From: Collinsella aerofaciens | GTDB lineage: Bacteria > Actinomycetota > Coriobacteriia > Coriobacteriales > Coriobacteriaceae | Direction of reading: 5' to 3' | Assembly: GCA_030826265.1 (NCBI GenBank) | Contig: JAPJOH010000013.1 | Coordinates: forward strand, 1 to 62,048 | Length of the DNA stretch: 62,048 nt | In this document: positions 19,340-28,010 of the stretch, in pieces | How positions within the stretch are numbered: the first letter of the stretch is position 1 | How the letters are laid out: every line of letters starts with the position of its first letter | Notes under the pieces: model-generated | What the model was told of the DNA's origin: nothing | Databases searched by the model: none | The model's input: only the letters and a program-made list of their open reading frames with translations | Program-made: the position numbers and the translations under genes

Positions 19340-19404
19340 TGAGTGCCCCTTACCAGCAAGAGCCCCTATCAATAAAAAGCCAAACTATCGGCCCAGCGCC
19401 CCTT

Positions 19405-19423
19405 CATGCGCGAGGACGATTTT
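19405..19423 (-). repeat. Half copy of the nested-hairpin element (N5)
   Basis: On the minus strand AAAATCGTCCTCGCGCATG matches the left outer-arm end and internal loop of copies N1-N3. It lies 46 bp after the thrB stop, in the sense direction, like the full copies. The matching right half was not found, so it is probably a decayed copy. The rest of 19340-19468 has no gene. Confidence 0.5.
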
Positions 19424-19468
19424 GAGGGAATATCCCGACCGTCCCGGACGGGTATATGAGGAGGATGT

Positions 19469-20350
19469 CTACAGGTACTCGATTTGAGCGCCTTCCGTGT
19501 CGCACGTGAGGATATGCGTGGCGCACTTGGGGAACTGCTCGCGCAGCTTGACCTGCAGGAACTTTGCCACGATGGTGTCGTCGGTCACAGCCATGAGGGT
19601 CGAGCCCGAGCCGCTAATCCAGATGGTTTTAGCGCCGCCGTTAAGGCAGGTGTCGCGCACGGCGTTGTAGTCGGGAATCAGGCGGCGACGATAGGGCTCC
19701 TGAATGCGGTCGTCATTAGCGGCGGCAATCAGGTCAAGGTCGCCGGTCTCCAGGCCGCGCGTCATGCCGGCGATGCGGCCCATTTGCCATACGGCGGTGG
19801 AGAGTGGAATCTCCTGCGGCACGACCTTGCGCGCCTCGCTCGTATGTACCTCGTAGGGCGGAATCACGGTAATAAAACGCAAGCGATCGCTCACCTCGTA
19901 GCGCAGACATTGGGGGAGCGAATCGGTCGGCGTAAAGGAGCAGACGGCGCCGCCAAGGATGGCGGGAGCGACGTTATCAGGATGCCCCTCGACTTCGGTG
20001 GCAATGCGAACAAGCTCGGCACGGTCGACGGTGTGGCCCGTCAGTGCGGCGGCTGCCATGATGCCGGCGACGACGCAGGTGGAGCTGGAGCCCAGGCCGC
20101 GGGCGACGGGCACGTCGGTCTGGATGTCGATGGCAACGGGGAAGGCCGGCTCGCCCCATGCGGCCAGCGCATCGACAAAGCTCACATAGACCAGGTTATT
20201 CTCGTTTTGGAACTCCTTGGGGCAGCCCGTGATGGTGAGCTTGTCGGCGCGCTCGAAGGTGAAGTGCGAGTAGAGGCTGACGGCCATGCCGAGGGTGTCG
20301 TAGCCGATGCCTAGGTTGGCGCTGGTTGCTGGGACGGTGATTTTGATCAT
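19469..20350 (-). CDS. thrB: Homoserine kinase
   Basis: This 293-aa GHMP kinase has IKITVPATSANLGIGYDTLG at the N-terminus and the ATP loop PVARGLGSSSTCV. It phosphorylates homoserine for threonine synthesis. The ATG at 20350 has AGGAGG just upstream. The longer frame from 20422 runs through a hairpin element and is not credible. It lies downstream of thrC on the same strand, with the hairpin element in between. Confidence 0.94.
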   Translation of the reverse strand: MIKITVPATSANLGIGYDTLGMAVSLYSHFTFERADKLTITGCPKEFQNENNLVYVSFVDALAAWGEPAFPVAIDIQTDVPVARGLGSSSTCVVAGIMAAAALTGHTVDRAELVRIATEVEGHPDNVAPAILGGAVCSFTPTDSLPQCLRYEVSDRLRFITVIPPYEVHTSEARKVVPQEIPLSTAVWQMGRIAGMTRGLETGDLDLIAAANDDRIQEPYRRRLIPDYNAVRDTCLNGGAKTIWISGSGSTLMAVTDDTIVAKFLQVKLREQFPKCATHILTCDTEGAQIEYL

Positions 20351-20364
20351 GTGGGTCCTCCTGG

Positions 20365-20476
20365 GCGGGTCTGGCCGTTTAGTTCGCTGCTCGGGCAGTC
20401 CTGGCTCGCTCGGAAAGCACATTAAGTGCTTTCCGGCTCGTGCGGAACTCGCGACGAACTAAACGGCCAGACCCGC
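20365..20476 (-). repeat. Nested hairpin N4 between thrC and thrB
   Basis: Outer arms at 20365-20386 and 20455-20476 are a perfect 22-bp inverted repeat. Inner arms GGAAAGCAC (20412-20420) and GTGCTTTCC (20426-20434) enclose ATTAA. The architecture matches N1-N3 (outer stem, asymmetric internal loops, inner stem, about 112 nt), but the loop sequences differ. Confidence 0.8.
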
Positions 20477-20519
20477 TCGCATGCTCGTCATTATCCCGAA
20501 AGCTAAATAAAAAGAAGGT

Positions 20520-20539
20520 GCGCCGGCTTTCGCCGGCGC
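20520..20539 (-). terminator. Intrinsic terminator after thrC
   Basis: GCGCCGGC and GCCGGCGC pair around a 4-nt loop. On the minus strand a T-rich run (CTTCTTTTTATTT) follows within 5 nt. It could separate thrC from thrB transcription. Confidence 0.85.
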
Positions 20540-20552
20540 CTTATAAGGGGTT

Positions 20553-22070
20553 TTAGTTGGTAGTCATCTTTTTTGCTGCAGACTCGACGTAGTTGGCCAT
20601 GTCGGCTACGTCGCAGACGTCTTCGAAGCGGACAGGCTTGGACTCAAGCTCGGCGAGTTGGACCGGGGCGACCGTGTTGGTGGCCTGCTCGAGTACACGC
20701 ATAGCCTCAAAATCATCCTCGGGAACGTCGAGGCCCAGGGCGTCGCAGCAGGCGCGCGGGAACTTGTAGGGGCTGGCGGTCGAAAGCAGCACGCGAGCCT
20801 TGGCGCCCTCGGCGGGAGCGACCTTTTCAAAGACGTGATAGCCGCAAGCGGTGTGCGGGTCGATCACGTAGCCGTTGGCGTCCCAGCAACTCTTGATGGC
20901 AGCGCGGACCTCGTCCTCGCTGGCCCAGCCGCAGCCAAAGACGCTCTGAATCTTGGCCAGCAGCTCGGCGGGTACCTCGTAGCGACCGGTCTGTGCCAAC
21001 TGCTCCATAAGGCCGGCAACGAGTTCGCAGTCGCCATCGGACAGGAAGTACAGCATGCGCTCCAGGTTAGAGCTGATGAGGATGTCCATCGACGGCGAGA
21101 TGGTCGTGAAGAACGGGCGGTTACGGTCGTAGACGCCGGTGGTCAGGAAGTCGGCAAGCACGTTGTTCTTGTCGCTCGCGACGATGAGCTTGGCGACGGG
21201 CAGGCCCATGCGCTTGGCGTAGTAGCCGGCCAAGATATCGCCAAAGTTGCCGGTGGGCACACAGAACTCTACGGCGTCGCCAGCCTCGATAGCGCCGGCG
21301 CGCAGCAGCTGCGCATAGGCGGCAAAGTAGTAGACGACCTGCGGTACCAGACGGCCGACATTGATAGAGTTGGCGCTCGAAAGCACCGTGCCGGCGGCTT
21401 CCAGGCGCTCGGCAAGCTCCTTATCGGCAAAGATGCGCTTGACGGCGCTCTGGGCGTCGTCAAAGTTGCCGCGGATGCCGCAGACGGCGACGTTGTCGCC
21501 CTCCTGCGTGGACATCTGCAGGTTCTGGACGCGGCTAACCTTGCCCTCGGGATAAAAGACGGTGATGCCCGTGCCCGGAGCGTCGGCAAAACCGGCGAGC
21601 GCAGCCTTGCCCGTGTCGCCCGACGTGGCGGTGACGATCATGATGCGCTCGGCGCCGCCGTCCTTGGCGGAAGTGCGGGCCATCAGACGGGGGAGCATCT
21701 GCAGGGCGACGTCCTTGAAGGCGCTTGTAGGGCCGCCAAAGAGTTCCATCACATAGGTCTGAGGGGCGTCAACACCCGGCGCAGCGTCGAGTTTGACGAG
21801 CGGCGTAACCTCTTCACTCGCGAACGTGCCGCGGTATGCCTCGTCGACACACGCCGAAATTTCTTCGGCCGTGTAATCATTCAGTAACATTCCCAACACA
21901 TCTTGAGCGATTTCAAAGTACGATTTAGCTGCAAGCGAGCTGATATCGACCTGCTGGGTGCCGAGCTCGTCCGAGACAAACAAACCCCCGTCGGGAGCGA
22001 TGCCGGTACGGATTGCCACCTTACTTGAGCACGATAAAGTGCGTCCTCGTGTACTATGATAAGTTCCCAT
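20553..22070 (-). CDS. thrC: Threonine synthase
   Basis: This 505-aa PLP enzyme has the Lys in GGPTSAFKDVALQ, TATSGDTGKAALAGF, and the phosphate-binding CVPTGNFGD. It makes threonine from O-phosphohomoserine produced by ThrB. The start at 22070 follows GAGGAGCA. A frame from 22115 adds 15 unlikely residues. It is divergent from lysC with only about 100 bp between the starts, so the two promoters must be packed closely. Confidence 0.94.
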   Translation of the reverse strand: MGTYHSTRGRTLSCSSKVAIRTGIAPDGGLFVSDELGTQQVDISSLAAKSYFEIAQDVLGMLLNDYTAEEISACVDEAYRGTFASEEVTPLVKLDAAPGVDAPQTYVMELFGGPTSAFKDVALQMLPRLMARTSAKDGGAERIMIVTATSGDTGKAALAGFADAPGTGITVFYPEGKVSRVQNLQMSTQEGDNVAVCGIRGNFDDAQSAVKRIFADKELAERLEAAGTVLSSANSINVGRLVPQVVYYFAAYAQLLRAGAIEAGDAVEFCVPTGNFGDILAGYYAKRMGLPVAKLIVASDKNNVLADFLTTGVYDRNRPFFTTISPSMDILISSNLERMLYFLSDGDCELVAGLMEQLAQTGRYEVPAELLAKIQSVFGCGWASEDEVRAAIKSCWDANGYVIDPHTACGYHVFEKVAPAEGAKARVLLSTASPYKFPRACCDALGLDVPEDDFEAMRVLEQATNTVAPVQLAELESKPVRFEDVCDVADMANYVESAAKKMTTN

Positions 22071-22173
22071 ATAACACTGCTCCTCGGATGCCTTGGTCCC
22101 AATCGGTGAAACCATGGTATCAGAGCACGCAAAATAGGTTCGCAGAGGCTTTTAGAAAGGTAACCTCCAGCCC

Positions 22174-23562
22174 ATGATTAAGATTGCCAAGTTTGGCGGC
22201 TCGTCGGTCGCCGACGCCGAACACTTCAAGAAGATCAAGGCCATCGTCGATGCCGACCCTGCCCGCCGTTTTGTGGTGGTTTCTGCCTGCGGTCGCCGCT
22301 TTAAGGGCGACACCAAGGTGACCGACCTGCTCTACCTGGTTAACGCGCACGTTAAGTATCACGTGTCGTGCGAGGAGTTGCTCGAGGACATTGGCCAGCG
22401 CTATTTTGATATTGCTGACGAGCTGGAGCTTACCTATCCCATCCGCGAGGAGTTCGCGGCCTTTGCCGAGCGCGCCCGCTCGGGCGGTTACTCCACCGAG
22501 GAGCTCGTGAGCCGCGGTGAGTACTTCACCGCTCGCCTGATGGCCGAGTACCTGGGCCTGCCGTTCCTGGATGCCGCGACGGTCGTTGCGTTCCATCACG
22601 ACGGTACGCTCAGCATGAACCGCACCTCCGAGCTGGTGCAGGAGTACGGTCAGCAGGGCGGCTTTGTTATGCCCGGTTTCTACGGCGCGACGCGTGAGGG
22701 CCAGATCAAGCTGCTCGATCGTGGCGGCGGCGATATCTCGGGCTCGATTTTGGCTAAGTGCCTGGGCGCCGACCTTTACGAGAACTGGACCGACGTCTCG
22801 GGTTTCTATTCTGCGGATCCGCGTATTGTTCCGGAGGCTCAGCCCATTGCGCGCGTTACCTACGAGGAGCTGCGCGAGCTTTCGTACATGGGCGCAAGCG
22901 TCCTGCACGAGGAAGCCGTGTTCCCCGTGCGCGAGGCAGGCATTCCGCTGGTCATCAAGAACACCAATGCGCCGCAGGACCCCGGCACCATCATTAGCGA
23001 GACGGCTGATGAAGGCGAGGCGGAGCCCATCATTACCGGCGTGACCGGCAAGCGCGGTTTTGTCGCCATCAACGTCGCCCGCGACCGCACCAAGCCCCGC
23101 GTCGGCTTTATGCGCCGTGCGCTTTCGGTGTTCGAGCGCTATGACGTTTCCGTCGAGCACATGCCCACCGGTGTCGACCGCTTTGGCGCCGTGGTGCAGG
23201 AGCGGGACGTTCACGATTCACTGTACTCGCTCGTGGGCGACATTCAGCAGGAGGTCGAGCCGCTCGAGATCGAGGTTGTCGAGGGTCTGGCACTTATCGC
23301 GACCGTCGGCCGTAACCTGCGCGGTCGTGCCGGCATCTCGGGCCACCTGTTTGGCATGCTTGGCCAGGCTGGCGTGAGCGTGCGTATGATTTCGCAGAGC
23401 TGCGACGAGATCAATATCATCATCGGTGTGGAGGAGAAGGACTTTGATCTGGCGATTCAGACCATTTACCGCGCCTTCTCCGACGAGAACGGCATTGTGA
23501 AGGTCTCCGATCTGGAGGCTCCCGCGCCGGTCGATCCCGCTCTGGTCGCGCTCCACAAGTAG
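22174..23562 (+). CDS. lysC: Aspartate kinase
   Basis: This 462-aa protein starts with the kinase motif KIAKFGGSSVADAEHF and ends with two ACT domains (about residues 310-460). The ACT domains suggest feedback control by lysine or threonine. It is the first step of the aspartate family. The Lys/Thr-pathway genes asd (downstream), thrC and thrB (divergent) sit around it. No lysine riboswitch fits in the short gap upstream. Confidence 0.94.
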   Translation: MIKIAKFGGSSVADAEHFKKIKAIVDADPARRFVVVSACGRRFKGDTKVTDLLYLVNAHVKYHVSCEELLEDIGQRYFDIADELELTYPIREEFAAFAERARSGGYSTEELVSRGEYFTARLMAEYLGLPFLDAATVVAFHHDGTLSMNRTSELVQEYGQQGGFVMPGFYGATREGQIKLLDRGGGDISGSILAKCLGADLYENWTDVSGFYSADPRIVPEAQPIARVTYEELRELSYMGASVLHEEAVFPVREAGIPLVIKNTNAPQDPGTIISETADEGEAEPIITGVTGKRGFVAINVARDRTKPRVGFMRRALSVFERYDVSVEHMPTGVDRFGAVVQERDVHDSLYSLVGDIQQEVEPLEIEVVEGLALIATVGRNLRGRAGISGHLFGMLGQAGVSVRMISQSCDEINIIIGVEEKDFDLAIQTIYRAFSDENGIVKVSDLEAPAPVDPALVALHK

Positions 23563-23574
23563 CTGCTATCCCAG

Positions 23575-23660
23575 TAGATTTTTGGACTTGCCTCAAAAAT
23601 CTATGGCGGGGCGTTTCGTTTCGGTTTCGTTTCGACGGGGCGGGTTTCGTGCCCGCCCCG
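23575..23660 (+). terminator. Two hairpins between lysC and asd, the second an intrinsic terminator
   Basis: TAGATTTTTG (23575-23584) and CAAAAATCTA (23594-23603) form the first hairpin. CGGGGCGGG (23636-23644) and CCCGCCCCG (23652-23660), followed by TTCTTGT, form a good terminator. TTTCG is repeated between them. Confidence 0.75.
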
Positions 23661-23735
23661 TTCTTGTATACACTGGCAACAATAATCGGCCTGCTTGGCG
23701 TGCGGGCAAAAGCCACAACCTTTAAAGGGGGAAGC

Positions 23736-24761
23736 ATGAAACAGTACACGGTTGCTATTTTGGGCGCGACGGGAGCTGTGGGCACCCAGATGCTCGAGTG
23801 CCTCAACGAGCAGGAGTTCCCGGTTGGCAAGCTCAAGCTGCTGGCGAGCGCGCGTTCTGCGGGCAAGACCGTCGAGTTCCGTGGCGAGCAGATCGTGATC
23901 GAAGAGGCTTGTCCCGAGGCCTTTGAGGGCTGTGACATTGTGCTTGGAGCTGCCGGCGACGACATCGCGAAGGAGCTGCTGCCCGAGGCCGTCAAGCGCG
24001 GCGCCGTCGTGGTCGACAACAGCCATGCCTTCCGCATGGATCCCGAGGTGCCGCTGGTTGTGCCCGAGATCAATGCCGACGACATCAAGTGGCATCACGG
24101 CCTTATCGCCAACCCCAACTGTGCGACCATCATCGGCCTGGTTCCCACGTGGCCGCTGCATCAGCTCGCTGGCGTGAAGTGCATGATCGTCTCGACGTAC
24201 CAGGCGGCTTCGGGTGCTGGCGCCCCCGGCATGGCCGAGCTCGAGGCTCAGTTGGCCGCCCTGGGCCGTGGCGAGGAGATTCCCGAGCCGCGCGCGTTTG
24301 CCGCCCAGCTGGCGAGTAACCTGATTCCGCAGATTGGCGGCGTCAAGGAGGAGGGCTTTACCTCCGAGGAGATGAAGCTGCAAAACGAGGGCCGCAAGAT
24401 CATGCACCTGCCCGAGCTGCGCGTGAACTGCACCTGCGTGCGCGTGCCTGTGCTGCGCTCGCACTCCGAGAGCATTACGCTCGAGTTCAAGCGTGACATT
24501 ACGGTTGAGGAGGCCCGTGCCGCGCTGGCTGCCGCTCCGGGCGTGAAGCTGGTTGACGACATGAGCGCCGAGGATGCGCACGACCGCTTCCCCATGCCGA
24601 TGGACACCTCCGACCAGGACCTGATCTGGGTCGGTCGCGTGCGCCGCGACATCTCGAACCCCGAGGCTGCGCGCGGCATCACCTTCTGGTGCTGCGGTGA
24701 CCAAATCCGTAAGGGCGCGGCAACCAACGCCGTCCAGATCGCTAAGCTGCTCTGCGAGTAG
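23736..24761 (+). CDS. asd: Aspartate-semialdehyde dehydrogenase
   Basis: This 341-aa enzyme has the NADP-binding VAILGATGAVGTQM, the catalytic Cys in NPNCATIIG, and the substrate-binding stretch near AASGAGAPGM. It reduces aspartyl phosphate to the semialdehyde. AAAGGGGG precedes the ATG at 23736. The longer frame from 23649 runs back into the terminator. Nested-hairpin copy N2 starts 14 bp after its stop. Confidence 0.94.
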   Translation: MKQYTVAILGATGAVGTQMLECLNEQEFPVGKLKLLASARSAGKTVEFRGEQIVIEEACPEAFEGCDIVLGAAGDDIAKELLPEAVKRGAVVVDNSHAFRMDPEVPLVVPEINADDIKWHHGLIANPNCATIIGLVPTWPLHQLAGVKCMIVSTYQAASGAGAPGMAELEAQLAALGRGEEIPEPRAFAAQLASNLIPQIGGVKEEGFTSEEMKLQNEGRKIMHLPELRVNCTCVRVPVLRSHSESITLEFKRDITVEEARAALAAAPGVKLVDDMSAEDAHDRFPMPMDTSDQDLIWVGRVRRDISNPEAARGITFWCCGDQIRKGAATNAVQIAKLLCE

Positions 24762-24774
24762 TGTGACCTGTCCG

Positions 24775-24902
24775 GCGGGGGCCGGGCTCAGTTTTCAGAA
24801 CGTCCTCGACCATGTGTGGCGCCTTTTCCTGCTCCTTCGGAGCCGCGGACAAGGCGCCACACTGGTCTGCGGAGTGTTCTGAAAACTGAGCCCGGCCCCC
24901 GC
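24775..24902 (+). repeat. Nested-hairpin 3' element, copy N2
   Basis: Outer arms 24775-24801 and 24876-24902 are a perfect 27-bp inverted repeat. The left internal loop is GTCCTCGACCATG (24802-24814) and the right is TGGTCTGCGGAGT (24863-24875). The inner stem is 24814-24825 with 24851-24862, and its tip has GCTCC-TTC-GGAGC. Stem sequences differ entirely from N1 but pairing is kept. The rest of 24762-25111 shows no gene. Confidence 0.88.
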
Positions 24903-25111
24903 CTACGGTGACGCTGCTGCAAGCGGCCTGCGATGGGGTCGTTGTTGGTTGAGGCCGCTGAGCTGATGTGGGGGCGCGTGGCTGTTGCGGGCCCTGGTCC
25001 CGGCGGCGGCCTCGGCGCTGCGCGCCTGCTGCCTTGGGTGACTTTGGGGTCGATTGGGGTTGTCTGCACAATTCGCGGTATTATGTTGCGGAGTTTTGAA
25101 AGGAGCCGCTG

Positions 25112-25690
25112 GTGGTCACGACGACGTTTGCTTCGCCTTTGGGCGAAATCTTGCTTGCCGCTGATGGCCGCGGTCTGACGGGGCTTTGGTTTGAGGGACA
25201 GGAGCATTTTGGCTCCACGCTTCTCAAAGAAGATCCTGAACATGTTGAAGGCGCCGATGCAGTTTCTGGTGCTGGCGGCATGTCGTCGGTGAGTCCTGCA
25301 AATGGTGCGGCTTCTTCGGTGCTTGAGCGTTCGTGGGCTTGGCTGAATGCTTATTTTGCAGGGCAGGAACCTCGGTTTACGCCGCCGTTGCATTTGATTG
25401 GCACGGCGTTTCAGCGTGAAGTTTGGTACGAGCTGCTTTCTATTCCGCGTGGCGAGGTCGCTACGTATGGCGAGATCGCCCAGCGTGTTGCGGCTCGACA
25501 TCGTGTGCCGGGAAATGAGACACCCGTTGTGTCTCCCCGTGCCGTGGGGGCCGCGGTCGCTCGCAACCCTGTTTCGATTATTGTGCCATGCCATCGCGTG
25601 GTGGCGGCCGACGGCTCGCTTAACGGATATGCCGGCGGGCTTGATCGCAAGGAGTGGCTGCTTCGGCTTGAGGGCGCGTACGAGGAGTAA
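25112..25690 (+). CDS. ogt: Methylated-DNA--protein-cysteine methyltransferase
   Basis: This 192-aa suicide repair enzyme has the acceptor Cys in VPCHRVV, with RAVGAAVARNP just before it and GYAGGLDRKEWLL after. It removes alkyl groups from O6-alkylguanine. The start is GTG at 25112, preceded by GAAAGGAG. The N-terminal domain carries a poorly conserved loop around residues 50-65. Confidence 0.92.
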   Translation: MVTTTFASPLGEILLAADGRGLTGLWFEGQEHFGSTLLKEDPEHVEGADAVSGAGGMSSVSPANGAASSVLERSWAWLNAYFAGQEPRFTPPLHLIGTAFQREVWYELLSIPRGEVATYGEIAQRVAARHRVPGNETPVVSPRAVGAAVARNPVSIIVPCHRVVAADGSLNGYAGGLDRKEWLLRLEGAYEE

Positions 25691-25729
25691 CACTCGAGCG
25701 CTTTGCATAGCCAAGATGCCGTGAAAGAA

Positions 25730-25870
25730 CGGGACATGCTTTCCGAATGGAGGCTCAGACGGAAACTACGTCCCGGAATTCCGTTTTAAAGCGGGATGCG
25801 CTTTCCGAATGGCGTTCCAAGCGGAAACCGTGTCCCGGAATACAGCCTCAGAGTGGGACACCGTTTCCGG
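25730..25870. repeat. Two and a half tandem hairpin repeats
   Basis: Unit 1 (25730-25775) and unit 2 (25792-25836) share the layout CGGGAC...TTTCCG - spacer - CGGAAA...GTCCCG and form imperfect hairpins 62 bp apart. A third left half (25855-25869) has no right half. They precede the ClC and Abi_2 remnants, and mark an unstable patch. Confidence 0.65.
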
Positions 25871-26471
25871 CTGAGACCACCTGCCTGGACATCGATCTAC
25901 GCCCGCTCCTGCAGGGCGTAGATGGACTTATCCATGTTGAACAGGTAAGCCACAACGCAGACAATAATGAACATCGGCAAGTTACCAAAGCCGAAGACTT
26001 CGCAGCCAATAAGGATGGGTGCGAGCAGTGTATTGGTGGCGCTGCCAAAGGCGGCTGCGTAGCCCAGTGCGGCGCAGAGCTCGACGGGCATGCCGAGTTG
26101 AGCCTCGTTATGGCGACATCTGGGTAACAGAAAGGCCCGCGTTCCTCAGAGGCAAGATAGGCAATTCTGCTTCTGAGGTAGATCTCAATTCTGCCGACCG
26201 CACTGCCGACCGCATCAAACATTAACTGCCGGAGAGCTCGGTCAAATTCATACGTGTAGATGATGGTTTCGAATGTTGTGCCTTCGCGAAAGATGGTAAT
26301 CCCGGACTTGCATTTGGTTTTGTAGGGAAACCAGTAGGCCGACAGTCTGTAGTGGTTGGCTTCGACCAAAGCTCGCTCGAGTTCGCTTTGATCAGAGCAC
26401 TTAAGACCCTTGTTTTCTGTCAATAGTGCTATTTGTTCGTTGATGGATATCCGCGACTTCTGGTATTTCAT
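25848..26471 (-). pseudogene. Truncated Abi_2-family gene with an unrelated C-terminal tail
   Basis: Residues 1-120 of this 207-aa frame match the Abi_2 (AbiD/AbiF) abortive-infection fold: INEQIALL, ANHYRLSAYWFPYK, YTYEFDRALRQLM and IEIYLRSRIAYL. After the block GPFCYPD (near 26115) the frame turns into low-complexity Ser/Pro/Arg. That stretch is the wrong-frame reading of a chloride-channel remnant. The intact family is about 300 aa, so roughly 60% is missing and loss of function is likely. The IS21 element begins 95 bp upstream of its start. Confidence 0.75.
25897..26113 (-). pseudogene. C-terminal remnant of a ClC-type chloride channel
   Basis: About 70 codons, NEAQLGMPVELCAALG through FGSATNTLLAPILIG to SIYALQ, match the last helices and end of ClC-family channels/antiporters. 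The rest of the gene is absent. An Abi_2 gene fragment abuts it at about 26115. The call rests on recognition of the NTLLAPI and AYLFN-IY pattern. Confidence 0.6.
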
Positions 26472-26702
26472 TAAGCCTCTTGATAGAAAAAGAGCTGGAG
26501 TTGCGCATCGTTGAGAGGCTTTCCAGCTTTAGCAAAACAAACTTATAAGATGCGACGGGCCGCGTTGTTAGCGCCGGGCGATTTTAGCCGCTAATAGTCA
26601 AACTATTTTGACCAATCCCGGTCACCGAATAATGGCCACCGTGCCTCCCCGCCGCCACTACGCTGGTGGTGCCAACACGCCGGCGTTAGGAGGACCATTG
26701 AG

Positions 26703-28010
26703 GTGAACGAGAGACACGATGACCTACAGGAGATTATAGACGCGGCGCTCCGGGAGATGGCCGCGGAGGAGGGCGACGGGTTCGACCCGCAGGCATGCAA
26801 CCTCGCGGAGTCCTGCAGGAGGACGGGGCTCACCCGCTCCCGCGCGAGGACGGTCAGGGCACACGGGTTCAGGGCCCTGCCCCACGGGAACAGCGGGAGG
26901 AGGGCCGCGCCGGGCGTGCTCGCCGGCCACACCGGCCTGGTGGACGACCTCCTGCGGAAGGGCGTCACCAACTCGCAGGTGATATTCGAGCGGCTGCTCG
27001 GCCAGGGCTACGCCGGCGGCCTCACCACGGTGAAGACCTATATCGCCGCGCACCGGGACCTCGTGCCCGCGAAGAGGCGGCAGGCGGCCCCGCAGGGCTG
27101 CCGCGGCCAGCGCTTCAGGACGGCGCCCGGAGAGGCCTACCAGATGGACTGGGGCTTTGTCGCGGTCGAGCGCCCTGGCGGGGAGCGGGCGCGGATCGCC
27201 TGCTTCGCCATGGTCTGCCACCATTGCGGGGGCGCCCACGTCGAGTTCTTCCCGAACGCGCGCCAGGAGAACCTCCTCATCGGGATGCTGCACGCGTTCT
27301 CGGCGCTGGGCGTGCCCGCGACCGTGCTCACCGACAACATGAAGAGCGTGGTCGTCCGCCGCGATGCCGACGGCCGGCCCGTCTGGCAGGCCGACTACGC
27401 CGAGTTCATGGGCGTCGTCGGCTTCCGCACCAGGTTGTGCAGGCCGCGCCACCCCTATACGAAGGGCAAGGTGGAGAGGCTCGTCCGCTTCGTGAAGGGG
27501 AACTTCCTCGCGGGAAGGTCCTTTACCGACCTTGACGCCCTCAACCGGGAGGCCGCCCTCTGGTGCGCCGAGCAGGGAGGCCGCTGGCGGCGCGCGGCGG
27601 CATGCGTCCCGATGCGCGAGCACGAGGCGGCGTGCTCGGCGAACACCAGGCCGCTCGAGGTCACGGCCGAGGTCGAGCGGTACCTGTGCCCGCGCCGGAA
27701 GATCTCCTTCGACGGCTTCGTGAGCTTCGAGGGGCACCGCTACGGCGTGCCCTACTGGTACGTCCGCCGCGAGTGCAGGGTGAACCGGGAGGGGCGCGTG
27801 GTGCACATATACAGCGACGACCTCTCCCGCGAGCTCGTCGCCCACGCCGTCGGCACCGGCGCCGACAGCTGGTGCGAGGGGCAGTGGGAGACATCGCCGG
27901 CGCAGCCCGAGGAGCTGCCGACCCAGCCGGTGGGGACCGTGGTCGAGCAAATCGCCCCGCCCAGGACGAAACCCGGTTTCGAGAGGTTCGACTTCGGGAG
28001 GGCCGAATGA
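26703..28010 (+). CDS. istA: IS21 transposase IstA
   Basis: This 435-aa DDE transposase has an N-terminal helix-turn-helix region and the catalytic triad at Asp149 (QMDWG), Asp211 (LTDNMK) and Glu258 (KGKVERL). It cuts and joins the element ends. The start is GTG at 26703 with GGAGGACC upstream. The stop overlaps istB. The frame is uninterrupted, so the element may be active. Confidence 0.93.
   Translation: MNERHDDLQEIIDAALREMAAEEGDGFDPQACNLAESCRRTGLTRSRARTVRAHGFRALPHGNSGRRAAPGVLAGHTGLVDDLLRKGVTNSQVIFERLLGQGYAGGLTTVKTYIAAHRDLVPAKRRQAAPQGCRGQRFRTAPGEAYQMDWGFVAVERPGGERARIACFAMVCHHCGGAHVEFFPNARQENLLIGMLHAFSALGVPATVLTDNMKSVVVRRDADGRPVWQADYAEFMGVVGFRTRLCRPRHPYTKGKVERLVRFVKGNFLAGRSFTDLDALNREAALWCAEQGGRWRRAAACVPMREHEAACSANTRPLEVTAEVERYLCPRRKISFDGFVSFEGHRYGVPYWYVRRECRVNREGRVVHIYSDDLSRELVAHAVGTGADSWCEGQWETSPAQPEELPTQPVGTVVEQIAPPRTKPGFERFDFGRAE

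Noticed and set aside
22071..22173. Lysine riboswitch or threonine attenuator before lysC
   Set aside because: Only about 100 bp separate the thrC and lysC starts. No leader-peptide run or riboswitch-size fold is visible.
25730..25870. CRISPR array
   Set aside because: Only two and a half units, each an imperfect hairpin with no uniform short repeat or unique spacers of equal length, and no cas genes.
26724..27950. 408-aa minus-strand frame inside the IS21 element
   Set aside because: It is antisense to istA, whose catalytic residues are intact.
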